From Leptospira johnsonii (GTDB lineage: Bacteria; Spirochaetota; Leptospiria; Leptospirales; Leptospiraceae): a stretch of DNA of 64,000 nucleotides. The translations under genes and the position numbers were made by a program. Of this stretch, positions 18,357-28,277 are shown piece after piece. A model generated the notes under the pieces. That model was not told where the DNA came from. It was given only the letters and a program-made list of their open reading frames with translations, and ran no database searches. Location of the stretch: positions 336,689 through 400,688 of the forward strand of contig NZ_BFAY01000006.1 in NCBI RefSeq assembly GCF_003112675.1, given 5' to 3'. Position 1 is the stretch's first letter; each line of letters begins with the position of its first letter.

Positions 18357-19491
18357 AACTTACTCGATCGGGTACTTGAAAAAATGCCCGATCGAAATCC
18401 TTAAAGACTGGGTCCAGTCCCTTCTTCCTTAACATCTCCGTAAATTCTTCGATCTTTCTAGTATCTTCTATCTCGAATTGTTTTAATTCTTCCCCGCCCG
18501 AATATCCTCCGGGATCCGTTCTGGATTCCACAGACATATGAGTGATAGGCATCCCCGCTAGATGGTTTCTCATCCGAACGGTTTCTCTTGTGGATTGTAC
18601 TAGTCCGCTGTCAGGTAAAAAAAGACGGAGAGCAAATAAGAATCGAACATACTCTCTATCCGGAACAAAGATCGTCTTATCGAACTCGCCTTCTGCGGGC
18701 CTCATACGGGGCAGGGAAATTTGGATCGTAGTTCTCCAATATTTTTTGGAAAGATAATGTGCATGTTCCCCTAGACGGAACATTTCTCCGTACGGATCCG
18801 AAAGTCCAAGGAGTGAGCCTACTCCGATATGTCGAAATCCAGCAAGGCCCCCTCTATCAGGTGCATCCAACCTGTATCTCATATTCTTTTTCATACCACG
18901 AAGGTGATACTTGGAATAGGTTTCCGGATCATAAGTCTCTTGGTAGACTACCAGACCTTCTACTCCTTCTGAGATCAATACCTCATATTTTTCCCGGTCC
19001 AAAGGATAAATTTCTATCGAGATAGAATCGAAATATGATTTCAAGATCGTAACTGCAGATCTCAAATATTCTAAATTTGTGATAGAATAATCTTCTCCAG
19101 TCAGGATGAGAACGTGCCTGATCCCTTTGGAATAAAGAACCTTCGACTCGGCATGGATCTCAGACTCGGTCAAAGTTTTTCTGGGAATCTTATTCTCAAA
19201 ACTAAATCCACAATAAACACAGGAAGATCTGCATTCATTGGAAAGATACATAGGCATATAGAGAGAAATCGTATTCCCGAACCTTTTTTTGGTCCAATCG
19301 ACGGAGAGTTCCGCCATTTCTTCTAAATAAGTATCAGCGATCGGATGTATTAAGGAAAGATACTCTTCGAAATTTAGAGCTTTTCCCGAATGAGAGGTAT
19401 GAAGCGCCGATTCTATATCTATTTTAGATTTAGATAATACTCTTTCCTTCGCTTCAGAGAAGGTGATTTTATCAAATAACTCCGTGTACAT
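18355..19491 (-). CDS. thiH: 2-iminoacetate synthase (thiamine thiazole biosynthesis)
   Basis: ThiH is a radical-SAM enzyme that splits tyrosine to give dehydroglycine for the thiazole ring. The cluster-binding CxxxCxxC is CRSSCVYC (Cys 87, 91, 94), followed by a GEDYS-type segment ([15 protein letters not shown]) and [17 protein letters not shown] as in ThiH. 378 residues fits the family. Its ATG lies inside the end of thiG (20-base overlap), so translation is coupled. NosL/cofactor-F420 type relatives share the head but not this segment. Confidence 0.92.
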   Translation of the reverse strand: MYTELFDKITFSEAKERVLSKSKIDIESALHTSHSGKALNFEEYLSLIHPIADTYLEEMAELSVDWTKKRFGNTISLYMPMYLSNECRSSCVYCGFSFENKIPRKTLTESEIHAESKVLYSKGIRHVLILTGEDYSITNLEYLRSAVTILKSYFDSISIEIYPLDREKYEVLISEGVEGLVVYQETYDPETYSKYHLRGMKKNMRYRLDAPDRGGLAGFRHIGVGSLLGLSDPYGEMFRLGEHAHYLSKKYWRTTIQISLPRMRPAEGEFDKTIFVPDREYVRFLFALRLFLPDSGLVQSTRETVRMRNHLAGMPITHMSVESRTDPGGYSGGEELKQFEIEDTRKIEEFTEMLRKKGLDPVFKDFDRAFFQVPDRVS

Positions 19492-20284
19492 TTCTAGATT
19501 CTTCTTCTAAAAATCCTGTGAGAGGACTGGAAGCGGATGCTTGTTTGGATGTGGAAATTCCGGAATTGGAATACAACCTGGAAATCCTTCCTGCTTCCGT
19601 TGCAAGTTTGAATGCGTAGGCCGTTTTTGCTGGATCTTTTGCGATCGCTATTGCAGTATTTACAAGGACCGCATCTGCTCCCAACTCCATAGCTTGCGCA
19701 GCATGAGAAGGTAATCCGAGTCCTGCATCCACAACCACAGGAATATTGGATTGTTCTATGATAATTTCTAGATTTGCCAAAGTGCGGATCCCTTGGTTGG
19801 TCCCGATAGGAGATCCCAAAGGCATAACCGTAGCACAACCTGCTTCTTCTAAATGTTTACAAAGGATTGGATCTGCGTTGATATACGGTAGAACATGAAA
19901 TCCTTCTTTTACCAGGATCTGTGCGGCCTTCAAAGTTTCGATAGGGTCCGGAAGAAGGTAAACTGGATCGGGAGTCACTTCCAGTTTCACCCAATTGCCT
20001 CCACCTAATTCTCTGGACAGTCTTGCAAGTCGAACAGCTTCTTCCGCATCTCTTGCGCCGCTCGTATTAGGTAAAAGTAATATTCTTTCCCGGTCGATCT
20101 TAGTTAAAATATCGTCCTCAGGCGAAGACAGATCTACTCTGCGTAGAGCTACAGTCACCACTTCCGTTCCCGAAGAATGGATCGCTTGTTCCAAAGCAGC
20201 ACCGGAAGAGAACTTGCCAGTGCCCAAAAACAGCCTGGATTTGAACCTTCTGCCTGCGATGATTAGATCGTCGGATTCTGCCAC
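19472..20284 (-). CDS. thiG: thiazole synthase
   Basis: ThiG condenses deoxyxylulose phosphate, dehydroglycine and ThiS-thiocarboxylate to the thiamine thiazole. The (beta/alpha)8 protein has [30 protein letters not shown], the catalytic Lys region [11 protein letters not shown], and [21 protein letters not shown]. 270 residues is normal. thiS and other thiamine genes are not visible nearby. The start lies 9 bases after the smc stop, so smc, thiG and thiH appear to be one transcription unit; no TPP riboswitch is visible in this tiny gap. Confidence 0.95.
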   Translation of the reverse strand: MAESDDLIIAGRRFKSRLFLGTGKFSSGAALEQAIHSSGTEVVTVALRRVDLSSPEDDILTKIDRERILLLPNTSGARDAEEAVRLARLSRELGGGNWVKLEVTPDPVYLLPDPIETLKAAQILVKEGFHVLPYINADPILCKHLEEAGCATVMPLGSPIGTNQGIRTLANLEIIIEQSNIPVVVDAGLGLPSHAAQAMELGADAVLVNTAIAIAKDPAKTAYAFKLATEAGRISRLYSNSGISTSKQASASSPLTGFLEEESRNVHGVI

Positions 20285-20293
20285 AATTCCAGA

Positions 20294-23077
20294 TTATACT
20301 GCTTCGATCGCTCTTCCAGCAAAATCTCTGGCTTCATCAAGTCTCAGGCTGATAATTTTAGAAATTCCAGGCTCTTCGTTTGTGACCCCAAAAATGGAAT
20401 TTGCCCTATGGATCGTGGACTGAGCGTGAGTGATCACCACAAACTGGGACTTGTCCTTGAACTTATCCAAGATCTGACAGAAACGAAGTTTATTCGCCTC
20501 GTCGAGTGCTGCGTCTATCTCATCCAAGAAACAGAATGGAGAAGGTTTTACCATATAGATCGCGAATAATAGAGCGATCGCAGTTAGGGATTTTTCACCC
20601 CCTGATAAAAGCCTTAGGTTTTGGACATGTTTGCCAGGAGGTTCCGCCATGATCTCGATACCGGCGTTTAAGCTGTCTTCCCCGTCCACGAGTTCGAGCA
20701 TCGCTTTTCCTCCGTTGAACAGAGTGGAGAATGTCTCCTGGAAATTTTCCCTGATCCTTTCGAAAGTTTCTCTGAAAAGTTTTTCAGACTCTTCGTTGAT
20801 GTTTTTCAGGATCTCAGCGATATCGTTTTTAGATCTTTCGATATCTTCTTTTTGAGTGCGATGGTGCTCGTAGATCTCTTTTACGTTTCTATATTCTTCG
20901 ATAGAAAGCGGGTTAATGGAACCCAACATTTGGATATCAGATTTTAAACGTTTGAGCTTGGTCTCACTTTCTCCCTTTTCAGGCTTCTTGTCTTTGAACT
21001 CGTCTGAAAGTTCTTGCTCGGAGATGGAATAATCGTTGTACAATTCTTCGGAGAAAGATTCCAGTTGGACCTTATAAACAGAGACTGCCTTTTCCTTCTC
21101 AGTCAAGATAGGGAATAAGTTCTTATAATCTTCTTGGTTTTTATGGATCTCGTTTTTTAAACCTTGGATCTCTTTTACGATATTTCTAAGAGCTTCTTTT
21201 TCAGAATCAAGAGCACGGCTCATTTCCAAAAATTCGTTGTATCTGTTCTCGATCTGTTGCTCCAGTTCGATCACTTCTTTTTCGAATTCCGTTTTTTTAG
21301 CGCCTAAAGTTTTGATGGATTCCTGAGCCGCTACGATCCTTTTTTGGGTCTCTTCTATCCTTTCGGAAAGAGATTTTGCGGATTCTAATTTGGAATTCTT
21401 TTCGGAATTTAATTCTAAGATTCGTTTTTCTAAATAAACGATTTTTTCTCTGATATTCTCCGCTTCTTCTCTTAAGGATTCTATGGTTAGTCCGGATTCT
21501 TTGATGGAACGGGTTAGATTTTCGTTCTCTAAGATCAGATCTTCTATCTCTTGGTCTAAACCTTCTTTTTGAGATAAGAATCCGTCTCTATCGAATAATA
21601 AAGTGCGGATACTGTCTTCTAAGGAGAAATATTCTCCTAGCTTGGATCTGAACTTTTCTGTTTCTAATTTTCCGGCTAAGTAGGAGATCTTGTTTTTAGT
21701 TTCTTCTCCGGTATAAGAGTCCAAAGTAGTCTTCAGTTCCGTTTCGACGGAATGGATCCTGTCTGCTTCTCCGAGTAGGAGTTCCTTCAGACGGTTTCTT
21801 TCCTCTTCTGTAGACTGAGCTTCTTTTTTGCGGGATTCCAATTGGGAGATCAGATCAAAAATGACTTCTTTTAGTCTTTCTCTCAATTCCACATGTCGCT
21901 TGTCGTTGGATTGGATCTTAGCTTCCTTCTCTTGGATGGAAGTATTCTCCGCTTCTATCTTGGATTCTATTTCGGATTTGTTCTTACGAAGTTCCTCGAT
22001 GCCTAGTTCCAGAGATTTACTTTCTCCCTCTATATCGATCGCTTCTTTTTCTAATTTTTCTTTTTCGATCTGAAGAAGACTCTGAGCGGATTCTTCCTTC
22101 GTTAGGGATTCTCGAATATCCGAAATACGATCCGAATAATCTAGGATAATACCTTTATTACTCTCTACCTTGTCTTTTTGGATCTGGGTTTGGGTGAGAT
22201 GGTCCAAAAGTTTTTTGTCAATCTCTGCGACCTTTTTCTCCAGATCGGACTTATGATGATCCAGCTCATCGATCCTTCCGGTTTCTGCGGAAATCATTTC
22301 TAAAAGAACTCTGTTCTTTTCTTTGATCTCTTTTAATTCGTTCTCGGAAGTTTCGAATTTTCTGGTCAGAGTAGAAAACTTAATATAACGGATGATCTTG
22401 TCCGTCTCGTCCAGTTCCTGCTTGAGTCGGAAATATTCTTCTGCCTTCTCCGCTTGTTTTTCCTTAACTTCCATCTCCTTTTTCATCGTATTCATAATGT
22501 CTTGGATACGAAGAAGGTTCTGATTCGTGTCTGAAAGTTTTTTGAGGGCCTCTTGTCTTTCCATCTTGAATCTGGAAATACCTGCGGCCTCTTCGAAGAT
22601 CAACCTTCTCTCTTCCGGTTTGGAATGAAGGATACGATCCACTTTTCCCTGTTCCATAATGGAATAACTGGACTTTCCGATCCCGGTATCGAGTAGGATC
22701 TTTTCGATCTCCTTACGCTGTACCCTAGAATCGTTTATTAGATATTCGTTATTTCCATCCGCGTACAATCTGCGGGTTAATTTGATGGTTGGATAATCCA
22801 TCTTAATGAGTTTGGAAGAATTATCGAAGACTACGCTAACTTCGGCAAATCCAGCAGGCTTACGAGCTTCGGAACCGTGAAAGATGACATCATCCATCTT
22901 ATCACCGCGAAGACCCTTGGCGGATTTTTCGCCGAAGACCCATTTTAAAGCGTCGACTATATTCGATTTTCCGGAACCGTTAGGTCCTACAACTGCGGTA
23001 AATCCCGGATCGAGAAGAACTTCTGTCTCGTCCGCAAAGGTCTTGAATCCAACAATATTCAGGCTTTTGAGATACAT
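20294..23077 (-). CDS. smc: SMC-family chromosome segregation ATPase, short form
   Basis: SMC dimers organise and segregate chromosomes through an ATPase head and long coiled coils. The N-terminal head has [21 protein letters not shown] (Walker A), the R-loop-like region and [19 protein letters not shown]; the C-terminal head has [20 protein letters not shown] (ABC signature) and [14 protein letters not shown] (Walker B). Between them lies coiled coil only. At 927 residues it is about 250 shorter than B. subtilis SMC (1,186), and I find no Gly-rich hinge domain in the middle. Start [12 protein letters not shown] at 23077 is preferred over ATG 23113, which adds 12 residues. Confidence 0.93.
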   Translation of the reverse strand: MYLKSLNIVGFKTFADETEVLLDPGFTAVVGPNGSGKSNIVDALKWVFGEKSAKGLRGDKMDDVIFHGSEARKPAGFAEVSVVFDNSSKLIKMDYPTIKLTRRLYADGNNEYLINDSRVQRKEIEKILLDTGIGKSSYSIMEQGKVDRILHSKPEERRLIFEEAAGISRFKMERQEALKKLSDTNQNLLRIQDIMNTMKKEMEVKEKQAEKAEEYFRLKQELDETDKIIRYIKFSTLTRKFETSENELKEIKEKNRVLLEMISAETGRIDELDHHKSDLEKKVAEIDKKLLDHLTQTQIQKDKVESNKGIILDYSDRISDIRESLTKEESAQSLLQIEKEKLEKEAIDIEGESKSLELGIEELRKNKSEIESKIEAENTSIQEKEAKIQSNDKRHVELRERLKEVIFDLISQLESRKKEAQSTEEERNRLKELLLGEADRIHSVETELKTTLDSYTGEETKNKISYLAGKLETEKFRSKLGEYFSLEDSIRTLLFDRDGFLSQKEGLDQEIEDLILENENLTRSIKESGLTIESLREEAENIREKIVYLEKRILELNSEKNSKLESAKSLSERIEETQKRIVAAQESIKTLGAKKTEFEKEVIELEQQIENRYNEFLEMSRALDSEKEALRNIVKEIQGLKNEIHKNQEDYKNLFPILTEKEKAVSVYKVQLESFSEELYNDYSISEQELSDEFKDKKPEKGESETKLKRLKSDIQMLGSINPLSIEEYRNVKEIYEHHRTQKEDIERSKNDIAEILKNINEESEKLFRETFERIRENFQETFSTLFNGGKAMLELVDGEDSLNAGIEIMAEPPGKHVQNLRLLSGGEKSLTAIALLFAIYMVKPSPFCFLDEIDAALDEANKLRFCQILDKFKDKSQFVVITHAQSTIHRANSIFGVTNEEPGISKIISLRLDEARDFAGRAIEAV

Positions 23078-23154
23078 ATGTATTTTTGTGTTTCTTTGGG
23101 AAATTGATTGCAAGTGACCAGAATCGGGCGGACTCTGGAATGCTTAGGAGTATT

Positions 23155-24987
23155 ATGTCTCACGATCTCCCGGAAAAAACAAGAGAAATATTCGGGAAAA
23201 AACCCTATCTCAGCCTGTATTTCCAAAATCCTCCTACGGAGATGTTGGAGTTCCGACTGGAAGCGGCCAAAAACCAAAATGAGTTCTTTCTCTCCAAAAA
23301 AGGAAGGGCATTAGCAAGCACAGTCGCTCCTCTCACACAAGCAAAACGCCAATTAGATTCAGTTTCCATACAATCTACAGATCTGGTCGCAGTTTTGGGG
23401 CTCGGAAATCCACATTTGATCCGAGAAGTAGAGTCCAAATTAGAACCCGGGCAAATCTTATTACTCATAGATAAGGACAGAGATCTGCTCTTTCCTCTTT
23501 GGGAAGAATGGCTGGAACCTGTGATGGAAGTCCCAGGAAGACATTTGTTCTTGGGAGAAAATTCACTTTCTCTTCTTTGGAATTATCTAGAATCACTTCC
23601 TGTAGAAAGAGTTTCAGGCATCAGGATCGTCCGAAATGCAGCGAGCGTTTCCTTAGAAGAAATGTTCTATGCGGAAACGGATATAAGACTTCGAAAAATT
23701 CTTTCCTCAAAGATGAGCGATCTACTTACCAAATTCGAATTCGAAAGAATTTGGGTAAGAAACTCTCTTGTAAACACTGCAAATTTTTTATCTCCGCCAA
23801 GTCCTAAAACCAAAATCGAATTCTTAAAGGAAAAATTTAACGGAACACCTTCCCTACTCGTGTCCGCAGGACCGAATCTACGCAGACAATGTGAATGGAT
23901 CAAGAGTATCAGAGATAAGGTTTTTGTAATGTCCTGCGATACTTCTCTCAAAGTGCTTCTCAAATATGGAATCATACCTGACGGAGTAATGACGTTAGAC
24001 GCACAAACACATTCAGTATTCCATTTTTTGGGAGAAAAAACCTCCGAAATCCCGTTATTCGCGGACCTGGTCAGCTCTCCTCCTATATTAAGAAATTTGA
24101 AATTTAAGTCTGTGGTCCACAGTATTACCGCCAAATATTTGGTAGATGCTTCCGGAGAATTAAAAAGAGAAGCAACAGCCGGAAGTTCCAGTGCAGAGTC
24201 CTTACTCGGTCCTATCGGAGATGTACAATCCGGGGGAAGCGTTGCCACGACCGCATTCGATCTACTCAGAAGTCTCGGATGCAAACCCTGCTTTTTAGTT
24301 GGCCAGGATCTGGCCTATTCAGGTAGAGAGATCCATTCCACAGGCACACATCATAATGAGAAATGGCTTACCTTGCTTTCGAGAAAAACCAGTTTGGAAA
24401 AGATCAATGAGGCAGTGGTCCGGAAAAGAGACACAAGATACGTTCCGTCCGTTACAGGCGGAGAAGTATTAACGGATTATGTTTTGGACTTATACAGACA
24501 TTGGTTTGAAGAATCTTCCAAGTCCTTGGATTTTCCAGTCTATAATGTAAATACCCAAGGCGCCAAAATAGAGAACGCGCAGAACATAGGACCGGAAGAA
24601 GCAAGCCTGATCCTAAACGGATTCCAAGACCACCAATACTTCTGGAAAGAATTTCCAGCCTGGAAACCTGAATTGATCCAGGAAACCCTGGTTGGATCTC
24701 CCACAGATTTCAAAAAAGAGTTATTAGAAACAATAGATAAGATCAAAGAAGAATTCTCCCAACCCGAAAAGAAAGAAGCTGCTTATGCGGATCTACTTTC
24801 TATTTTTCGAAACATATTAGGCAAATGGGAAGATCTAAGATACTTGATCCGAAAAACGGAAGTATACATTCTTCGCCACAAGGATAAATTAGACGAGGCA
24901 CGCAAAAGAGAATTATTCTTAGGTGCCATCTTAAAAGAATTCACTATGCTTCGAAGAAAGTTACTAGCAGGAGAAAATTCTGGTTAG
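23155..24987 (+). CDS. Maf-type motility accessory factor (DUF115) glycosyltransferase-like protein
   Basis: A 610-residue protein of the DUF115/MAF_flag10 type, which in Campylobacter, Helicobacter and Aeromonas adds nonulosonic acids to flagellins. The core reads SLLVSAGPNLRRQCEWI, VFVMSCDTSLKVLLKYGIIPDGVMTLDAQ (the PDxxVxxD-type element), and PCFLVGQDLAYSGREIHSTGTHH with VGQDLAxxxGxxHxxG, the family signature. Start ATG 23155 has AGGAG 7 bases upstream; earlier starts at 23086 overlap the smc leader. It is divergent from smc across 77 bases. Leptospira has periplasmic flagella, so flagellin glycosylation fits but is inferred. Confidence 0.8.
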   Translation: MSHDLPEKTREIFGKKPYLSLYFQNPPTEMLEFRLEAAKNQNEFFLSKKGRALASTVAPLTQAKRQLDSVSIQSTDLVAVLGLGNPHLIREVESKLEPGQILLLIDKDRDLLFPLWEEWLEPVMEVPGRHLFLGENSLSLLWNYLESLPVERVSGIRIVRNAASVSLEEMFYAETDIRLRKILSSKMSDLLTKFEFERIWVRNSLVNTANFLSPPSPKTKIEFLKEKFNGTPSLLVSAGPNLRRQCEWIKSIRDKVFVMSCDTSLKVLLKYGIIPDGVMTLDAQTHSVFHFLGEKTSEIPLFADLVSSPPILRNLKFKSVVHSITAKYLVDASGELKREATAGSSSAESLLGPIGDVQSGGSVATTAFDLLRSLGCKPCFLVGQDLAYSGREIHSTGTHHNEKWLTLLSRKTSLEKINEAVVRKRDTRYVPSVTGGEVLTDYVLDLYRHWFEESSKSLDFPVYNVNTQGAKIENAQNIGPEEASLILNGFQDHQYFWKEFPAWKPELIQETLVGSPTDFKKELLETIDKIKEEFSQPEKKEAAYADLLSIFRNILGKWEDLRYLIRKTEVYILRHKDKLDEARKRELFLGAILKEFTMLRRKLLAGENSG

Positions 24988-25104
24988 ACGTAATCTTATG
25001 CGATAAACCCAGAGGCTTAGGATTTTCCGTTCTCTTTACAAAAGCGGCTGTTGCAAAATAAAAAAATCCTATGATTACCAGTTTCTATACGGATACTAGT
25101 GATC

Positions 25105-26157
25105 ATGGAAATCCCAGGCAAAGAATTCTATAATCGGCTCGATATAGACTCAGTTTTATCCTCTGTCGAAGACGCTGGATTTTCCGTCTCCGGACATTGT
25201 CTCGCCTTAAACAGTTTGGAGAATCGAGTTTATGACGTTGGCCTAGAAGAAGGTGGAAGGCTCGTCGTAAAATTCTACCGTCCAGGGCGCTGGACCCTGG
25301 ATCAAATATTAGAAGAGCATTCTTTTCTAAAAGAGTTGGAAGAGGTAGAGATACCAGTAGTCGCTCCTTTACCTTTGGAAAACGGTGTTACTGTCAGAGA
25401 AACAAAAGGAATTTATTATACGATCTGGCCTCTCCAAAAAGGAAGATTGGTAGAAGAGTTGGACAAGAACAATTTAGTCCAAGCAGGAAGACTTCTCGCC
25501 AGGATCCACAATATAGGAGCCTCTAAACAGGCGAAACATAGGATCGAATACAATCTGAAAAATTTCGGCGAGGAACCTTTGCGATTTTTGAAGGAGAAGG
25601 AGTTCCTACCCACCCATCTCTGGAAAAGATACCAAGAAGCGGCCAATCGAATTTTTAGCTCCTTCTCCGAGGCTTCCAAAGGTATGCCATTCCACCGCAT
25701 CCATGGAGATTGCCATAAAGGAAATTTAATACAGACAGCAGACGGACTCTGCTTTATCGACTTTGACGATTTTGTGACCGGACCAGCAGTCCAAGATTTC
25801 TGGATGCTCCTTCCTTTCGGTGACTCCTCTTCTGAATACGAAAGAGAGATCTTTTTAGAAGGTTATCGCGAGTTTCGGGAATTTCGCTCCTCTTGGTTCG
25901 ATCTGGTGGAACCATTGCGTGGCTTGCGTTATATCCATTATTCCGCATGGATCGCGAAACGTTGGGAAGATCCTTCCTTCCCGAATGCGTTTCCTCATTT
26001 CGGAACCGAAGAATATTGGGAAAGAGAAACCCAGGACCTGGAAAGACTGGGTTCGGATCTTCCTGTATCTTCAGAGCCGGATGGTAGGAACTCCTTTGCA
26101 AAGACGGACGAGTCTGAGCTTACGAATAAGGATTTTTTCTGGGATATGGAGGATTAG
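25105..26157 (+). CDS. srkA: SrkA/YihE-like protein kinase
   Basis: SrkA is a stress-response Ser/Thr kinase of the aminoglycoside-phosphotransferase fold that counters toxin-mediated death. The protein shows LVVKFYRPGRWT (ATP Lys), the catalytic loop FHRIHGDCHKGNLI and metal-binding FIDFDDFVTGPAVQDFWMLLP, an almost exact match to E. coli SrkA RLHGDCHPGN and VDLDDARNGPAVQDLWMLL. 350 residues, near the 328 of E. coli. GTG 25099 is two codons upstream of the preferred ATG. It appears as a single gene between the Maf-type gene and the heme oxygenase. Confidence 0.88.
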   Translation: MEIPGKEFYNRLDIDSVLSSVEDAGFSVSGHCLALNSLENRVYDVGLEEGGRLVVKFYRPGRWTLDQILEEHSFLKELEEVEIPVVAPLPLENGVTVRETKGIYYTIWPLQKGRLVEELDKNNLVQAGRLLARIHNIGASKQAKHRIEYNLKNFGEEPLRFLKEKEFLPTHLWKRYQEAANRIFSSFSEASKGMPFHRIHGDCHKGNLIQTADGLCFIDFDDFVTGPAVQDFWMLLPFGDSSSEYEREIFLEGYREFREFRSSWFDLVEPLRGLRYIHYSAWIAKRWEDPSFPNAFPHFGTEEYWERETQDLERLGSDLPVSSEPDGRNSFAKTDESELTNKDFFWDMED

Positions 26158-26228
26158 CCCTCAGCTCCCAAACGGCGCAAAATTTCGCGCCTTCTCCCCT
26201 AGTCGAAGTGCCTACAAAATTCTCCATC

Positions 26229-26270
26229 TGGCAATTTTGCCAAATCCAATTTTTTGAGATTGACTCTCAA
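26229..26270. promoter_or_regulatory. two palindromes upstream of heme oxygenase, candidate operator
   Basis: TGGCAATTTTGCCA (26229-26242, perfect) and TTGAGA-N5-TCTCAA (26254-26270, perfect arms) lie 73 and 45 bases before the hmuO start. The second has the shape of a Fur-type iron box. A role in iron or heme control is inferred from the gene, not shown. Confidence 0.45.
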
Positions 26271-26314
26271 CCCTAAAATTGGAGATTTGTCACAGTATTG
26301 TCAGGAGAAACACC

Positions 26315-26995
26315 ATGAGCCTTGCCCAGTCATTAAGAGACGGAACTTCCGAATCTCATACCATCGCGGAAAACAACGCATTCATTCGCTGCTTTATGAA
26401 AGGTGTATTGGAGCCCAAAAGTTACGCCAAACATTTGGAATCTTTCTATTTCGTGTATGCTGCAATGGAAGAAGAGTTGGAAAATAAAAAAGACCATCCA
26501 ATCGTCGGAAAGATCAGATTCCCGGAATTATATAGAAAAGCGCAGATCGAAAAGGACCTGGCACATTTTTTCCAACCTGGACATTCTCCTAAAACCACAC
26601 CAGCAACCGAAGCTTACGTAAAACATATTAGAGAAATCGCAAATACTTCTCCGGAACTATTGGTAGCTCACAGTTATGTTCGATACTTGGGAGATCTTTC
26701 CGGCGGACAGATCTTAAAAAGAGTAGCCGCTAAAGCTTTAGGGATAGAAGGAACATCGGGTCTGGATTTTTACGAATTCCCTGAAATTTCTAGTCCGAAA
26801 GATTTTAAGGATAAATATAGAAACGCCTTAGATTCTCTTTCTTTGTCCGACTCTGAAAAACAGAAGATCGTACAAGAGGCAAACCAAGTTTTCAAATTGA
26901 ACGGTAAAATTTTTGACGAGTTGGAAGAAACTCTGGTCTCCTCTATTGGCAAAGCCAAATTCGAAGAAGTTTTAGCAAGTCCTGCGAGGCACTGA
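26315..26995 (+). CDS. hmuO: heme oxygenase
   Basis: Heme oxygenase opens heme to biliverdin, CO and iron, letting a pathogen use heme iron. The 226-residue protein carries the proximal His in SESHTIAENNAFIRCF and the distal-helix signature YVRYLGDLSGGQILKRVA (family: GDLSGGQ), both strong matches. AGGAG lies 8 bases before ATG 26315; an upstream frame to 26279 has no such site. A Leptospira heme oxygenase of this type is known. Two palindromes stand upstream and an MFS gene follows after 3 bases, which suggests coupled export or uptake. Confidence 0.94.
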   Translation: MSLAQSLRDGTSESHTIAENNAFIRCFMKGVLEPKSYAKHLESFYFVYAAMEEELENKKDHPIVGKIRFPELYRKAQIEKDLAHFFQPGHSPKTTPATEAYVKHIREIANTSPELLVAHSYVRYLGDLSGGQILKRVAAKALGIEGTSGLDFYEFPEISSPKDFKDKYRNALDSLSLSDSEKQKIVQEANQVFKLNGKIFDELEETLVSSIGKAKFEEVLASPARH

Positions 26996-26998
26996 TTT

Positions 26999-28249
26999 TT
27001 GTTAAAAGTATCTGCTAAAAAAGGATCCTCCTCCTTGGGAGTGGATACTTTTCCATGGATCACATTATCCTTCATCTTTTTGGCTATGCTTCCGGTTACG
27101 ATGATTGTGCCGGTATATAAAGAAATTATAAAAGATAGATTGGGTGGAACCGGATACGGAGTAGCCTGGTTCCAAAGTTCCGCGATGCTTGGCTCTTTTT
27201 TATTTTCCCCTTTAGCGGGATGGCTATCGGATAAACTAGGGACTAGAAAAAAATTAATCGGAACTTTTGCTATATTGGATGCACTCTTATTAGCCCTTCT
27301 CCCGTTTATGCCAAATATCTCTTCACTTTTTGTTTTGAGATTTTTGGAGGGAGGGGCTCATATTTTTGTAATAGGTTTGCTTCTCACCTGTATTTCCGAT
27401 CGCGAAAAAGACCAAACATCTAGTTTTTATAATAAAGGAATTTTATTCGGATTAGGAGGAACACTTCTCACATTAGGAGGAGGTGTAGGCCAATCTCTTG
27501 GATTTTTAGGGAATAAAAACCCTATTCTCCCCTTCTTCGTGGGCGGTTTCATTCTTTTGATTTTAGGAATTTTTTCCTTCTTCTTTATAGAAGAAGGAAA
27601 TCTGAAAAAATTAGAATGGGAAGGTTGGCAAAAAACAAAAACTGCCCTATCACTTTCCCCCTTATTACTCGTTCCGATCGCATTCCATTTTGTAGATCGG
27701 TTCACTGTAGGATATTTTTTAAGCTCCTTAAATTTGCATTTGAGGGAGCACCTCGGATTTTCCCCAGGACAAGTCGGAGGACTTTTCGGAGTCATGTTTC
27801 TATTGATGAGTGTGTTATCGCTTCCTGCTGCACTTCTTTCCAGAAGATGGAATTCTATCTCTTTGGTTTGGATCGGTTCTTTCATTTATGGGATTTCCCA
27901 AGCAAGCACAGGTTTTTTGAACACTTCTGCCGGATTGTATTTGTCCATGATCGCTTGTGGGATAGGTGCTGGGATCATGTATGTTCCTGCGATGAGACTT
28001 GCTTCTTCTCTTGCACCCGACGGCTTTAACGCAGTGGTCATGACTGTATTTACCGGACTCGGTTCCTTGGGATTTCTTTTGGGACCTCTGGTTTCCGTTT
28101 CCGTCCAAGACAGATTCAGTCACATATACGACAAAACTGCGAGCCTGGAATTCACAGGGATTTTGTATGGTGCCTTGGAAGTTTTCCTAGTCTTAAGCAC
28201 CCTTCCCCTATTATCTAAAATTTTAGAAAAAGAAAAAAGACTTGATTAA
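26999..28249 (+). CDS. major facilitator superfamily transporter
   Basis: A 416-residue protein with about 12 transmembrane helices and the MFS loop-2/3 signature GWLSDKLGTRKKLIG. The first helix begins near PWITLSFIFLAMLPV. The start is TTG 26999, directly after the heme oxygenase stop; no good ribosome binding site is seen, so coupling with hmuO is likely. Substrate unknown; heme, biliverdin or a drug are possible from context. The stop codon lies inside a palindrome that also abuts the tetR start. Confidence 0.83.
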   Translation: MLKVSAKKGSSSLGVDTFPWITLSFIFLAMLPVTMIVPVYKEIIKDRLGGTGYGVAWFQSSAMLGSFLFSPLAGWLSDKLGTRKKLIGTFAILDALLLALLPFMPNISSLFVLRFLEGGAHIFVIGLLLTCISDREKDQTSSFYNKGILFGLGGTLLTLGGGVGQSLGFLGNKNPILPFFVGGFILLILGIFSFFFIEEGNLKKLEWEGWQKTKTALSLSPLLLVPIAFHFVDRFTVGYFLSSLNLHLREHLGFSPGQVGGLFGVMFLLMSVLSLPAALLSRRWNSISLVWIGSFIYGISQASTGFLNTSAGLYLSMIACGIGAGIMYVPAMRLASSLAPDGFNAVVMTVFTGLGSLGFLLGPLVSVSVQDRFSHIYDKTASLEFTGILYGALEVFLVLSTLPLLSKILEKEKRLD

Positions 28250-28272
28250 TACGACCAATCGGTCGCATTAAT
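28245..28272. promoter_or_regulatory. 28-base palindrome, probable TetR operator
   Basis: Outer arms ATTAAT (28245-28250 and 28267-28272) enclose CGACC and GGTCG (28252-28256, 28261-28265) with a 4-base centre. It overlaps the MFS stop and ends 5 bases before the tetR ATG. The spacing is that of an autoregulating TetR-type repressor site. Confidence 0.6.
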
Positions 28273-28277
28273 TTCGT

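Noticed and set aside
20285..20293. TPP riboswitch before thiG
   Set aside because: Only nine bases lie between smc and thiG.
23667..24284. Minus-strand 205-residue frame opposite the Maf-type gene
   Set aside because: Antisense shadow; the plus-strand protein has clear family motifs.
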